Assembly (NCBI GenBank): GCA_013399305.1
Contig: VXAI01000178.1
Location: 974,958-1,038,957, forward strand
Origin: Rostratula benghalensis
Lineage: Eukaryota; Chordata; Aves; Charadriiformes; Rostratulidae
DNA: 64,000 nucleotides
Reading direction: 5' to 3'
Both the position numbers and the translations under genes were made by a program. The notes beneath the pieces were generated by a model. It saw nothing but the letters and a program-made list of their open reading frames with translations. It was not told where the DNA came from and made no database searches. Below are positions 1-12,913 of the stretch, one piece after another. Within the stretch, counting starts at the first letter, position 1. Every line of letters starts with the position of its first letter.

Positions 1-1133
1 ATTAGTGATCTGGGGTACACCTGGCTGCCTGAGGAGTCAGAGCAGAGAGAGGGCATCAACAAACCATCTTTTGGCTCCTCTAAGCTCTAAGGCATGGGTT
101 GATGTCACCATCCGGCCCTTCTGTTGACTTCATAGTGCACTGTAGCTTCGTCCAAGTTTTCCAACTTCTATGTGTGTCCATGGATTGCATGCGTAACGCC
201 AGTGCACACCACTGCTTGTACTACAGAGCTATCAAGGTCACAGTGTGCTGGACACGTCATCCTGGATGTAATCCACATTCAACCAAGGCATGTCTGTTTG
301 GAGTGCAGTCACCACAGACACTCTCTCTCTGTTCATTTGGAGAATAACAGGTAGTTCCTGAAGATTGTTCAGCCCATTAGACCTGACTTGCTCCCTGACT
401 GCCTTTCTCCAATAATCAGAAAGAGTCTTGACTGTGCAAGGTTCTAATTTAGATTTGTCATTTTAGTGCCCACAGACGAGTGGATCACTCTGGGCTCTTA
501 TGTATGAGCAGTAGGAGAAAGACCTGCCATGGAGAAGGCTTTTCTTAATAGGCAAGGCAGGAAAGAGGCTGGGTTTAATAAAAGAGTTTGTGCTTGCATC
601 AAGCTGAACTGGACTCAGTGGCCGCTCATGTTAGCTCCTTTTGGCTTTAAGCTATTTGGATCATTGGTGTGTATTCATCACAGAAATGAAGGGAGACCCC
701 GAGAGACTGAACCACTTGCTTACACTCATGTGGGGAGTCTGTGGACAAACAAGAATGAGAACAGATCTCCTGGGGCCCTGTCTAATGGCTTAACCATGAG
801 ATCCTCATGCCTTCCATGCTGTGACTGCTCGCCTTCCAGCTGTCTTGCACACTCAGGGTTGAGGAGGGTTGGATACATTTGGACAGCATACAGCATAAGC
901 TGAACCCTTGCCAAGTTTTTAGCCTAAACTTGTAATGTCCTCTTTTGAAGTTTTAAACAAAGTGGAGCTAATATTTCTTTGCTTTTTAAAAGTCAGTTTG
1001 GTTTTAGGTTTCTCTGTGGTGCTGGTCTTCTTGGTTCCAATCAGATGTTCGTGTGGAAATCATGACCATTGTCAGCACTATTCTTGTAGGATATCCAGTC
1101 AAACAAGACCAAAACTTCATATTACTTTTTTCA
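1..1133. other. Unassigned non-coding DNA
   Basis: No gene, RNA or repeat family is recognised here. Open frames of up to about 120 codons occur on both strands, but they overlap each other, use codons without bias and show no domain or splice context, so I treat them as chance. Confidence 0.6.
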
Positions 1134-1192
1134 CCCTTCTTTCTTTGTTCTTTCTTCCTTCCTTTCTTTGTTTCTTTCTTTCTTTTTCTGTT
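1134..1192. repeat. Polypyrimidine tract, imperfect (TTTC)n
   Basis: The plus strand is almost pure T and C, made of interrupted TTTC and TTCC units. It is a simple low-complexity tract, and no exon-like frame follows it. Confidence 0.8.
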
Positions 1193-1220
1193 CCTACTAC
1201 CTACCTAGTTCAAGACAGAC

Positions 1221-1275
1221 CTGGACTTACCTGGAGTAATGTAAGAAACTGGACTTACCTGGTAACTGGACTTAC
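1221..1275 (+). repeat. Three spaced copies of a 10-mer
   Basis: The decamer ctggacttac occurs at 1221, 1249 and 1266 with unequal spacing. It lies just before a CR1 fragment and looks like local slippage duplication. No function is suggested. Confidence 0.6.
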
Positions 1276-1276
1276 C

Positions 1277-1664
1277 AGTGAAGGGTCAGAAAATTAAGGG
1301 CCTTGAACCTGTCTCCTATGGGGAAAGGCTGAGAAAGCTTTGTCTTTTTAGCTTTGAGAAGTCTTAGGGGGACAATGTCCATTTATAGAAACATCTGATG
1401 GAAGGGGTGAAGAACACTGAGACAGGTTCTTCTCAGTGGTGCCCATTACAGGGCAGGAAGCAACAGAAACAAACAAAAAAAAAGAATACTGAAAATTCCG
1501 TTTGAATAGAGAAAAAAATCTTCACTGTGAGGCAGACAAACTTTGGAAGGGGTTGCCCAGAGAAGTTATGAATTCTCCATCTGACCCTGGGTGCACTGCT
1601 GTTGATGACCCTACTCTGAGCAGGGATGTTGGATCAGGTGATCAAGAAGTTCAAGACCAAAGCA
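1277..1664 (+). mobile_element. CR1 LINE fragment, 3' part, degenerate
   Basis: The order of blocks follows the end of CR1 ORF2 and its 3' region. A 'ctatggggaaaggctgagaa' block comes first, then 'cttctcagtggtgccca', then 'cactgtgaggcagac', then 'ggttgcccagagaagtt', then a decayed 'gagcagggatgttgga' block. The usual ATTCTATGATT tail cannot be seen. Substitutions and small indels are frequent and no frame stays open through the piece, so this is an old, 5'-truncated, inactive copy. Boundaries are approximate. Confidence 0.8.
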
Positions 1665-4600
1665 CATCTACCTGCCAGCTGGTTGAAACATTACAGATGG
1701 GCTATCAGCCCCCTTTTTTTCCTAGGGAAGCCTCATGGGCCAAAGATGCTGCCATTAGGATTTGCAAGGCAAGGACTGTGTCTGTTCTGAGTTGAAGTGG
1801 GGAATCTGCTCAGGCGGCTGGGGCAGCTTGTCTGAAATGCATTTGCTCTTGCCTTCTCCTGTCTCTTTTCCTCAGAACTCTCCATCCTTCTGGAGCTCCT
1901 TCCCATGACAGGACTGTCCCAGCTTTGGTCTCCTGTCAAAGTGAAAGTCACTTTTCCCCATACTTTCAGGCAACTCTGGGTAGGGTAGCTCTAAATAAAA
2001 GGATATTTAGGTGGAAGTCAATGTCAGCTTTGCTGTCCTACTCCCATCTGGAGTTTCAAAATGACACCTTGGTTTAGCAGTGGAATGCAGAGGTGAGTCC
2101 AATGGAGAATAAAGAAGACCTTGAGAAAAGACAGTCGCATGATTATGCTTCAGCTAAATCCAGATTTAATTTCCTCAAAGTAGATGTCCTAATTTGCAAA
2201 TTACTGTTCTGTGATAGAGATCCTATGTCCCATATGTAGTTAAAATATAAACAAGTCTCTTGGGATCAGGTGGGAGCTTTTTAAAGGTAGCAAACTTTTG
2301 CAAGAAAAGCCTGTTTTCTTGCATTCATCTTTTGGGTTGAACCCCTCTGGTTTTGGTTTGTACTAAAAGCTGTTGCCTTTCCAAAAAAAGAGGCTCCCAC
2401 AGTGTCTGAGCTGGGGGTTTTATTTTTGTAAATTTTTTCCTATAACTGGAAGGAACATTGCCTTGTGTTTGGGTGGTCAAATATAGTTTGTGCACCTTGG
2501 AAGCGACCAAGGGTTGTTATTTTTTTTCGTCTATCTTTCATAATAGCTGAAATCTCCCAAGAACTCTCCTAGTGCTGAATTCACAGGCTGTCTGGAATTT
2601 AATTGTGGGGTCAGCATGGAATATTCTTCCTGGAAAAAGAGATGATGAGGTGGAGTAGTAAAGATGGTTAACCAGAAAAGCAAACAAAAATCAGCCATAG
2701 ACATTTATTAGCATTTAAAATAGAGCCTTGTCAAGTAATACGTGTGTGTGAGTGTATGCGTTAAGGGAGGGGAGTATTTCATAACTGAGTGTTTGAGGGA
2801 GGGAATAACAGCCATTCAGGTTGGGCAAAGAAAGCCAAGATGTAGCCTATAATTTCCATAATGAGAGAATTCGGAGCAGGAGGCTTGGGATCTGAGGTAA
2901 ACTTGATGTGACATTCTGCCAAGGAAGCAGAGTGGCTACATTAAGCACAGCTTAGTATGGCTAAAGCAGCCTTTATCTAGTGGAAAAAAAAATAAAATTA
3001 AATTACACTGTGTGAAAAAGCTTGTTCTACTTTCTCTTCCCACAAGCATTGAAAACAGTACTACGGTCATGTACTACGGTCATTAATAGATCTCAATCTG
3101 TATCTATTTATTTCCCTATATAAACTCTTGGCAAGGCAATAAATGCTAAAATCCATGTACACAAAAATATACACACACACACGTGAGGAAAATGCATTTT
3201 TCTACAAAACAATATTTAAGCAAAAATTAAATTTGGCACTGGAAAACAGTAACATTGGAAAAATTTAGCCAAACAAGATCTTTTATAATATCTTTCGGTG
3301 GTTGTTCTTGTTTTCAGAAGCAGATCTCAAAGCCATTTTGACTCACTTGGCGGGCTGTAGGGCAGAAGAGGTGAATTTACGATGATCGGGAAACTCTGCC
3401 ACCGTTTTGATTCAACCTCTATCTTCTATGAAGTTGATAAGTAACTAAGGGGAAGAGACTAAATCTTGAAGTGCTTAGAAGCAGAGGGGTAGGCAGAGAG
3501 CTGAGCTGGAAACGGGAGATGCAGTGAGACAAAGTGTCTTCTTACCCCTACGAAGACTATTCAGGCCGCCAGGAAAAAGAAAATCTTCACGTGTGCATTC
3601 AGGAGCAATTTTGAGAATGTACATCTGTTTCCCAATGCCATAAAAGTCAGGTGTAATGTCGCTCTCTCCCAGACAAAGTTATTGCAGAGAAAATCCTGAA
3701 ACTGAACCACATCTTATGAAGAAGAGACCTATATTCATGATTTCTGAGTGTGGAGAGCTGGCATTAATGATGGGTGATTTGGGGTGACTCTGCTTTAGCT
3801 CTGCTGGAATTATACTAAAAGCAATCTGATTTTGAAAAAAACCCCAAAATCTCTGCAGTACCAAAAACTATTTAACACTGGTCTCCAAAACTGATTTCCC
3901 TCCAAGTCACTCATTCCCTTGAAATTGCTTTCTCTCCTTGCCCCAGATTGAAATCTTTACAGAAGCCAGGCTGGGCTCTAGTCTTACATCAAGCATAGAA
4001 AATGTTGAATTTTAAAGCCAGATTTGAGCCCCACATCTCAATGCAGTTATTCTCTTTCAGATCTATCACAGAACAGAAAATTTCTGTCACCTTTTATTGT
4101 TAATACACTTCCCTGCTCATTTGTTTTTTTCAGAGCAAAAGGATCAAAGGATGAAGAACTAGTCTCCACAGACTGCACCAAACCAAGGGATAAATATGTT
4201 TTCCTTTTAATTTTCCAGCATTACAGTATTGAAAGCCAGCCTTAACAACTGTCAAGCGAGATTGACTTTTTATTGTGCTTGTCTAAACTCATTAATGAAA
4301 ACACAGCTTTTAAAAGTTAGTCTAAGAAAACAACAAAAATGAGCAATGCCTCACTTCCTCTCTCAATCCACCCTTTTTGTCCAACTTGTTTAGTCTTTTC
4401 TTTCCAGCTCTTTGCCTTCTCCTTGATCTGCTCCTGTTACCCTCTGCCTACCTGTCGAACTCAACCATGATTCAGGAATTGATAAGTCTGGAACACTAAG
4501 AACTGAACAGTGCACCTTTTTTTGGCACATTGCTACAAAATATTAACACATGGTGAGTTGCCAGGGAATTGGAGGGTGGCAAGTGACCCTTTTGATTAGC

Positions 4601-5735
4601 AAAACCTGGTCTAATTTTGCTTTGTTTTCTTGCCAGCTGCTGAGTAGCTTCCACTGAGCAGTCATCATCAAGTCCCAAGTGGATTTGGTGGAAATTGTAA
4701 CTAACCCTCCTCTGGTTTCTCTGTTAAACCTTCTGACATACTGCTTCCTCTTTCTTATCTTCCTCCAATTTTGATGGCAGCTTCCCAGAAGCAAGAAATT
4801 CAGGAATCTGTATATCACTGAACAGAAATGTCCACTAGCATTCACCAGAGGTTTTCTGTTCACTGACAAGGAGAGGATGACCCCAGTGGCATTCAGACCT
4901 ATATTTACCCTGTGCAGTGGCTATCAAAGATTTTTCAGGCTCATCAGGGAGCATCTCTCATTTTTTTTTCCTCCTTCCCAATGTGTGACTTATGATGTCA
5001 TTAGTTTTCATGTCTTTATGAAACACTTCTCAGTGCTTTACTCATCTTTTGGGAGAGCAAATGCTGAGAATGCTTTCTACACCCAATTGCTGAATAGACT
5101 CTAAAGCCACTTTCATATGCCCCATATTTATTTAAATTCTAGTGATTCTTTTCACCTTTTATGCTGAAATAGAGCCACAAACATGCCATTCCTTCTCTCT
5201 TTTGCACTGTACATCTACACAGGCATATTCACGCTTTGCAGCTTCATTTCATTTGATCTTCCTTACATGTCTTTTGGCACGAGCAATTCCCAGCTCTCTT
5301 TTTCACTGATTATCATTGTGGATCGCTGCTGGCTTCCCATACTCCTTACCTCTTTTGGCCCCTTTCCACAAATTCTTCTGTCCTTGTGGATATTCTTGGC
5401 ACTTCCCACGAGAGTAAGATCTGTGAATTTCATTCATGTTTGTGTTCATTCCTCTGCCAGATCATGAATGAGGATGTTAACTAACACTGATCCATGTGGA
5501 TATTCCACTAAACTGCTTTCCCACAACGCCATGTAATATTATGCATGATTCATTGCCCTCTGTTCTTTGTTTTCAGCCTCTCAGTTCATGATTGGGCTAT
5601 GCAGCTGCTCGCAGAGAAGCTGATTTTAATTCAAGTGGCAAGAACGACTTCATAAGACGTTGTCTCACATGCTTTGGTACAGACCAGATATTTTATATCT
5701 ACTGTAATCACTATAATCTTGTTATTCTATTATTT
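1665..5735. other. Non-coding DNA, mostly unique
   Basis: No gene or known repeat family is recognised. It holds an (AC)6 run at 3171-3182 and a short tandem duplication near 3058. Open frames stay under about 110 codons and look random. Confidence 0.55.
3058..3083. repeat. Perfect 2 x 13 bp tandem duplication
   Basis: The unit gtactacggtcat occurs twice head to tail with no mismatch (3058-3070 and 3071-3083). It includes a CpG in each copy. This is a small replication-slippage type duplication. Confidence 0.9.
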
Positions 5736-5757
5736 AAAAAAAAAAAAAAAAAAAAAA
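5736..5757. repeat. Poly(A) tract, 22 bases
   Basis: An uninterrupted run of 22 A is followed by CCC. I see no AATAAA signal just upstream and no obvious flanking duplication, so it is called a simple homopolymer rather than the tail of a retrocopy. Confidence 0.85.
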
Positions 5758-5882
5758 CCCAAAACATTAAAAAATTGAGTCCACATGGATCTGAACTTAA
5801 TCGACTCGTTTATACTCATGGAAAGTCACTGAAAAGCACAACTAACTCAAAACAGTAGCTCCCTCCCACCTCTTCTTGCAAA

Positions 5883-6138
5883 GAATAAGAGACTGAAAGA
5901 GGGGAGATTTAGATTAGCTATTGGGAAGAAATTCTTTGCAGTGAGGGTGGTGAGACCCTGGAACAGATTGCCCAGAGAAGCTGTGGATGCCCCATCCCTG
6001 GAGGGATTCAAGATCAGCCTGGATGGGGCTTTGAGCAACCTGGTGTGGTGGGAAGTGTCCCTGTCCATGGCAAGGGGTTTGAAACTCGATGATCTTTAAG
6101 GTTCCTTCAAACTCTAACCATTCTATGATTCTATGATT
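5883..6138 (+). mobile_element. CR1 LINE 3' end
   Basis: A well-preserved CR1 terminus. The blocks run in order: 'gaaagaggggagatttaga', 'aagaaattctttgcagtgag', 'cccagagaagctgtggatg', 'ctcgatgatctttaaggt', and an ATTCTATGATT octamer repeat at the end (6119-6138). The copy is 5'-truncated to about 255 bp, as is usual for CR1. It carries only the last part of the coding region and the 3' UTR and encodes nothing functional. Confidence 0.93.
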
Positions 6139-9100
6139 GAGATTTTCTTTAACATTATAGCTCAAGGTTACCTTAGCAGCTGGGGAAGGGATCTACGTGG
6201 AAAGGGGATTGTTTTTCCAGTTTACAGCAGGGCCTCTGCAACTGTCTGACATGAACTAGTCAAGTAAACTCCTTTTTAAACTCTTCCCCAATAAGTACAA
6301 TCTGATTTTCAAAATTGGACTGAATTCAGACCAAGTATATTTTTGTGAGTGGAGAGAATGAAGAAGAGAGATCAGCAAATAGATAGCAGAAAGTATGGGT
6401 TGTGTAGCAAAAGGAGAATATTAATAGCTTCTTACTGGGCTAGCATGACCAGATTTCTTTGCTTTTTAAAGGGAAACAGCTTCTTGCTTCTTTGTTCATA
6501 CCTCTGCCTCCTCTTCTAAGTGCCCAGCCACCTGCTCATTGTGTCAGTGCCTGAATTTTGTTAGGCACCTATTGCTTTTAAGTACTTGCACCTTATTATT
6601 CCTATGCTGCAATGCTAACAGCAAAATCTGGAGTTACCCTAAAATGATTAAAGTTATGAAAAAAAAAATTGGGTTTTTTTCAGCCTAAAATCTCCCTTGT
6701 CCATGAAGTCTACAAGGTTTCCCTTGTTATAAGCAAAGGCAACATTCACCCTCAAAATACAATGCCCTTCAGCAAGGAGGTTTCAGGAAAACTGGCATCT
6801 CCACCTCTCTCTCATATGTCACAAACCAAGCACTGATGGGATGATCAGCTGGATGTTGTCCTCCATCCTTCGTTTCATCACATCTTTTGCCAGCCAAACT
6901 TCAAGGGGACAGTCTTTAAGAACAGAGATCAAATAAGAAGCAGGAAGCACAAAGAAAAAAAAGCTTCATTTTCTGATCCTGGGCCAGTGGAAAAGATGTC
7001 TGTTAATTTATGAATGAATCAGTTTTGTGCTGGAGGCCATTTACAAGGAGTGTGGTTTTGGTCTCTTGCTTCACGCTAGTCAAAGCAAAGTCACCTATTG
7101 ATGTCAGGCTGCATCTCAGCCACCGCTGTTATGCTAACCCTAATGTTAATCCAGGCCTTCAGTACAAATGATTCACAAGTTTTATTAGAGCAAAAGGTCT
7201 ATGGAAACCTCCAGACAGTTCCTCTGGAGAGCTGAGAGTGTATTTAGATTCACCAGACATCTGTATTTGGATTCAAATTACATTCTTAGCTATATTTCTC
7301 CTCCCACTGCTTTTAAATCTCCAGAAAAGCATAACTCTAGATAGGATGGCTACACAGCCAAGAGGAAGATTTACAAGCCAGATGGTGATACTTAAAATAA
7401 ATAACAAAAAATGATGTGAGTTAATTTTTCCTCACTTTCAGAGTGAAAACATCATCCTTCTCCCTTCCTACTATCTCCATCTCAAGATGACTGAGTACTC
7501 TACTCCCACTAAATCCTCCTGCACTAATTTTCCTAGCAGTGGTAGAGACATTGGGAGATACACCTTCTGTCATTAGAAAACAAAAGGATGTGCTTGTAGA
7601 AACAATAAATGGAACAGATAGAAAAGTCTTCCTGCTGTCCCCCCTGAATTAAGTTTCTGGCTTTCATTTTAAAAAAAAAAGAATGTAAAAATGCAGAGGG
7701 GAAAAAAAAAAGAGGATTTAAAAATATATCTCTGGCTTTTTGGAGGCCAACAGTTTGTATTTTCAGTGGATTGCCAATGGATTTTTGGCAATTTAAAACC
7801 AAAAAATACTAGTGGCTTTGAATAAAATAAAAAGTAAAACCAGCAAACCACTCAAAAAAATTTTTTCTCAAGATGTACCTTTTTCTCTTTAAAAATGGTT
7901 CAGGATTAAATGCTTCATTTTGCAACTGCATAGTGTTTAGTCACAAAAAAACAAACAAACAAACAAAAAAACCAAACAAAAAAACCCAGAACCCAACCAA
8001 CAGCAAAAACTTCATCTCTGGCCACCAGACTTTGCTTTCATGAGAGCATCAAGACATCTGGGACCAGGGCTGAACACTGTATTCTGTTGTGTGTTATAAA
8101 ATCGTCCTGTGCCTCATCATGAGGGGAACTGAGTGAAATTATAGGTCTTGTGTAATACAATAAGTCCAACTGAATGGGCTGTTTGGCACTGACATCTATG
8201 AACTGATAAAACATTGTGAACATTTGCAATGATACCGAGGACTGTATTTCCTTCCATGTTGTGGTCTCTTAGCATGTCATTCATCTGATGACATGCAGAT
8301 GTCTAAAGCTAAGCAGAAGAATCAATTCAAGAGCAGTTTAGTGTGGCTGAGAAAACAAAAAGTGTCAGAAACCAATCCCACCTCCAGCAGAGAATCTCCC
8401 TGGTATATCCTATTGCCACCTGCATGTACCCTACTCCAGTTTGGAGACTGGGAGTATGCTGGGGGTGAGGAGAAAACATGCCCTTCAGCTGTTCCTATTA
8501 ATCATAAAAGACCATCCTGCTGCAGCTGGAGGAGTGGAATTAGAGGGCTGTACTAACTCAAGCCTAGGATTCGTTAAAAAAAAAACACAAAAAAACCCAC
8601 AACAGTGTTAAATGCTGTGTATTCTTTGGGCTGAAATCTCCGTGGCACAGTTGAAACATGGATTTTCTGATAAATTTTGGAGAGAACTGAACGTCACCTC
8701 TCCCCAGAACCTCTGTTTTCCCCAACTTTCCCTCCCTTCCCCATAAAATTCCTGCCTCTCTATGGTCTACAGCATCCAATTTGCTGACGATACCTTATCT
8801 TTCTGCCTCGCTGTCATAATTTCATATCTAGCTGCAAAACACAGCCTACACAAAGAAATAAAACCCAGCCTTTTCCCTCTCACTCAGCAGGGAGCTACAT
8901 AAAAATTCCCTCATTAGCAAACACATAGCTGCCAGTGATGCTCTTTAAGAGCTCCCTTTCCCCGAGACGCTTTATGGCTACAAATGAAGACTGATCACAG
9001 GTCAAAATCTCCCTGCTAAATAGCTCACAAAAATGAAATACCTTGTTTGCCTGACCATTCCCCAGCAGTAAAGAGACCACCAGCGTGGTTGTGCCATCTC

Positions 9101-9423
9101 TCCCACAGCTGCACCCTGAGCTGTAATTACCAGTGCACCTGAATGTAAATAAAAAACACACCTATTGTCCCCAAAACACTGGCAGCACTTGTATTGTGTG
9201 TGTTACAGAAGGAAAGGACACATCTGCATCAAGCTGTTGTTTTGGTGAGATGTTCTCCCAAGGTCTAGTCAAGTCATCCAACAGTGTCAAGGCACTGGTG
9301 AAACTGTTTTCTGCGGAATGACGTCGCGGGGTGAATTTTTGGAATTCAGTTGTAATGGCAACACATAACACTAAAGAGCAAAGCTATATGGTGGTGTCAA
9401 TCCATCAAACTCTATACAAGTAT
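6139..9423. other. Non-coding DNA, mostly unique
   Basis: No gene is recognised. Contents are an A/CAAA-rich low-complexity tract near 7.95 kb, several short A runs, and AT-rich unique sequence. Blocks near 7.02-7.17 kb and 8.88-9.15 kb have the mixed composition often seen in conserved non-coding DNA, but this cannot be judged from one sequence. Confidence 0.5.
7944..7988. repeat. (CAAA)n low-complexity repeat
   Basis: An imperfect array of CAAA units interrupted by longer A runs ends in AAACCC. It is a simple repeat. Confidence 0.85.
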
Positions 9424-9545
9424 ATAGAATCATAGAATATCTCAAGTTGGAAGGGACCTATAAGGATCATCAAGTCCAACTCCCTCCTCCTCACAGGTCT
9501 ACCTAAAACAAAACCACATGAATAAAAGCTTTGGCTTATCGCAGA
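9424..9545 (-). mobile_element. CR1 LINE 3' end, minus strand
   Basis: Read on the plus strand it opens with 'tagaatcatagaatatc', then 'agttggaagggaccta', then 'aaggatcatcaagtccaac', then a 'ctacctaaaac' block. This is the reverse complement of a CR1 3' terminus, so the element points leftward. The wording, with 'ataaggatcat', differs from the 5.9 kb and 15.8 kb copies and suggests another CR1 subfamily. Only about 120 bp remains. Confidence 0.85.
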
Positions 9546-12500
9546 GAGTTTTCCAGACAAATCCCTTGGGGTGTTCAGCCAAAACGCTGCTTCCTTGAAC
9601 TTCAGAGGAACGTAATGGGCAAAATAGTTTCCACCTGCCACATACCCAACAGGCTTCATCTCCAGAGAAAAAACTAAGGCATTTTTGGTCAAGGGTAGGA
9701 GCTGAAAGGCTGATGGAGGGACCATCTCAATCTCCTGTGGGCAGATTCTTTCTTTTCTTGTACACACTTGTAGATAACAGATTTTACAAAAAAAAAAAAA
9801 AAATCCCAAACATATTTTTACAGCTCTTTTTAAGAGAGAATAAGAGAGATTCCCAAGAACACAAAGATGGTGAGGACTTGGATCTTATTGCAGATTTTCA
9901 TTATAATTCTGGCCAAATGTTTTGGCTTTTTTTTATGGCTGTCACCCGGTGACCTTTCTTGTGTATTTAGATAATACATTCTGCTTTGGATACTAAGTTT
10001 TTCTGCCAATTTTTATAGTATCAACTGTCAACTGCAAAGGACCTTTCATCTCAAATGCGTATTCAGGAAAGTAGGTCTACTAATTTCAGAGCTTAGAGAT
10101 TATGTCCTTCTAGGATTCACGATGAATGAAATCAGAACATGATCTCCTAGGTTTTGATTAACTTTCAGAAAGTCTAAACTATCAACCTAATGAAACTAAG
10201 GTCAAGCTGTATTTGATCCCTTAATCATCATTTTTAATGAGAATGGGGTATTTTACAAGATTATCATAGTATTTAAAAGATAGAGAATTTAATTAAAAAA
10301 AAAAAAAAAAAAGAAAATGACTCAATCAAGGGAAACCATGAATGAAATCCAGGGTTTTCAAGTCTTCAGGGCAGGCTGTACTTTCACAGACTACTCTGCT
10401 TTTATTAGACAGCTCCCACCCAATTTCCTCCTCAGACACTGAACATCTTAACAGGATTATGAACTTCAGGCCAAAGTGAGTAGTCAACTGCGTGCTTCCT
10501 TGCTGGCCTGAGTGGAAGCCTTGGCTCCTTGCAGTTTTCCTGGAAGGGAAAAGGACACCCTTTCAAAAATTTCATTTTGACGTGCTTGCAGATTGATTGT
10601 TGCTTTAAGGATGCTATCCTGCCCTGACACGTTTATGAAATAGCTCAAAGTTTTACTACACAACTAATTTTCCAAACAGCAGTAAAAAAGACCAGTATGG
10701 TACATGTCACCTCAATTTACTCCTTTTTCTCAGCCTTGCACCTCGTTAAGTTTTGATTTGTGCCCAGAAGCAATCACAGGACATGAAATTGCTCCAGTGA
10801 GTCTTAAAGAATACCAAGTAGTCCTTCAATGTTGACTATGCTTTCTATGCACATTAGTTTCAGGGCTTTGGCCTGTGCATTTGGTACAGTACAACAATAA
10901 TGCTCTCAAGAAAGTTCCAACTGTATGGCTCATCCCAAATCTTTGCTTCATTAGAAGTTCTTCCTTCAGTACATTTCCAGATTAAGAGAACTTTTAGACA
11001 AGTTTCTTTTTTCTTTGGTTGGTTTCCTTTGGAAGGGGATTCTGTCGAAAATAAAGTCTAAGCTTTCATTGCTAATGATATCTTACTTCTAGGTTGCATT
11101 ATAAGATCAAAGTCTTAAAGAGACGGTTGTAAGTAGGTGGCAAGAACATTCCTCAAGTTTGTAGGCAAGTCACTTAAAAACACTCACTCAAATAATTTTG
11201 TCCTTTCCATAAGATAAAATATTTTCAGTAGAAGAGACTGGAAGCAGATCCCATGTTTTCTCAGCTTGAGGAAAGCCGCTTAGCAAGAGCCAGACTTAGC
11301 TTGGGGGCTTTTCTATGAAGCTGTTGAGATATGGGGGCTACTTCTAAGAGGCCATAAAAAGCAAGCACATTGTCAATAAACTTAAACACTCTGTGTCAGG
11401 GATTGCAACTCCCCTGCAAAATGTGTTTGTGTCTATAACTAAGGAAAAGTTTACACACTGCAAAATTATGAAACCTTATGACTGAGTACTCCAGTCACTA
11501 TGGCAACTGGGTAAGTCCCAGCATTTTATTCTGAGTTCCGTTTTCTTTCCATTAAAATACTTGCACAGTTTTTATTTACTCACTCTTCAGAGCAAAGAAT
11601 TCTTCTTTTAAGTGTCAAAAAATGTATCCAGGACTGTACCAGAAAGCCATTTCCTGCCCAATTCTAAAAATATGGTTTCTGAAGAAAGCATCCTGCATCC
11701 TCAAAATAAAATAAAATAATGTATTTAATTTCAGTCAATAAAAACTAAGCTAAAAACATGTCACTGACTTGTGGGCTGGATATCACTGGATCAGGTAGAT
11801 CAGTTAAGCCCATCCTATCCAGAAATCATGGCTTTTGGAAGTGTTTGTTGTGGTCTAGGTAGGCCAGATACTCATCTTCTGGTAGGAAAAAAAAAAGTAA
11901 AAATGGAAGTCCCCAGTGACAAAATATTGGAGTGACATAGAACAGTTGTAGTTCTGGAAAATAACAGAGGGAGGAATAAAATACAATCATGAGGAGAAAA
12001 CATTCAGATTAGCACCATACTACCAAAATATGAACAGCACTGTCATTCTTGCATGTGACAGCAGATGTTTGGCTTTCATTAATTTGGAGCATTCCAATGA
12101 GGAAAAGAGGAGCCTTTCTTAGCTGGGATAGACAAGTACATTCCCAGATTATATGTGAGTCTGGCAGAATTCTAAATGTGCTCTGATTATATGAAGCATT
12201 CAGGAAATAAAGGTGATGAGATGATAGGTGTGAGAGTTTGCATCCAGAGACTAAACTGACAGCAACACTTTCATCCGGGGAAATATAACTGAAATGAGAT
12301 ATAAAAGAGATTTAAATTGTATAGAGAAGCGAGCTGGATAGGGTACGTACTATTTTCTCCTTCCATTAAAAAGATAGGGTGAATCAAGCTATTTATTTGG
12401 ACTTCCTGGGAAGACAGCTTGCTCCAAAATCACCCTCAGGTGATGCAAGATATCTTCTGCAATCTTACACCAGAAGACCTGCCCTATCCAAATCTGTGCC

Positions 12501-12717
12501 TTTCTCCCATCTCCAAGCAGAACCAAGTCAGGCTCCAGAGAAGTTCTTCATACAATGCTCAATCCAGACACCTTCTGAGTTCTCAGGGTGTCTTTCTGTT
12601 AACTTCACTCTGAACTGGGTTATGGCCACAAAGAGATTACAGGTCATCCTGCATCCTAAGGACAAAAAGATTGGTGTAAAATGTAGTAACAGTGATAGTT
12701 TTGGACCTACTTTCCCC
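9546..12717. other. Non-coding DNA, mostly unique
   Basis: No gene or known repeat is recognised. It includes A runs at 9788-9803 (16) and 10295-10312 (18). The right edge meets an assembly gap after a run of four C. Confidence 0.55.
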
Positions 12718-12913
12718 NNNNNNNNNNNNNNNNNNNNNNNNNNNNNNNNNNNNNNNNNNNNNNNNNNNNNNNNNNNNNNNNNNNNNNNNNNNNNNNNNNN
12801 NNNNNNNNNNNNNNNNNNNNNNNNNNNNNNNNNNNNNNNNNNNNNNNNNNNNNNNNNNNNNNNNNNNNNNNNNNNNNNNNNNNNNNNNNNNNNNNNNNNN
12901 NNNNNNNNNNNNN
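12718..12913. other. Assembly gap, 196 N
   Basis: The bases are undetermined. The left flank ends in CCCC and the right flank starts with a T-rich run, so a homopolymer or high-GC block may have blocked sequencing. Any frame drawn through this stretch is an artefact. Confidence 1.

Noticed and set aside
5736..5757. Long A runs (also 24270, 27998, 35722, 47169, 53802) as tails of retrocopies
   Set aside because: None has an AATAAA signal at the right distance on the matching strand or a visible target duplication. Simple homopolymer growth explains them.
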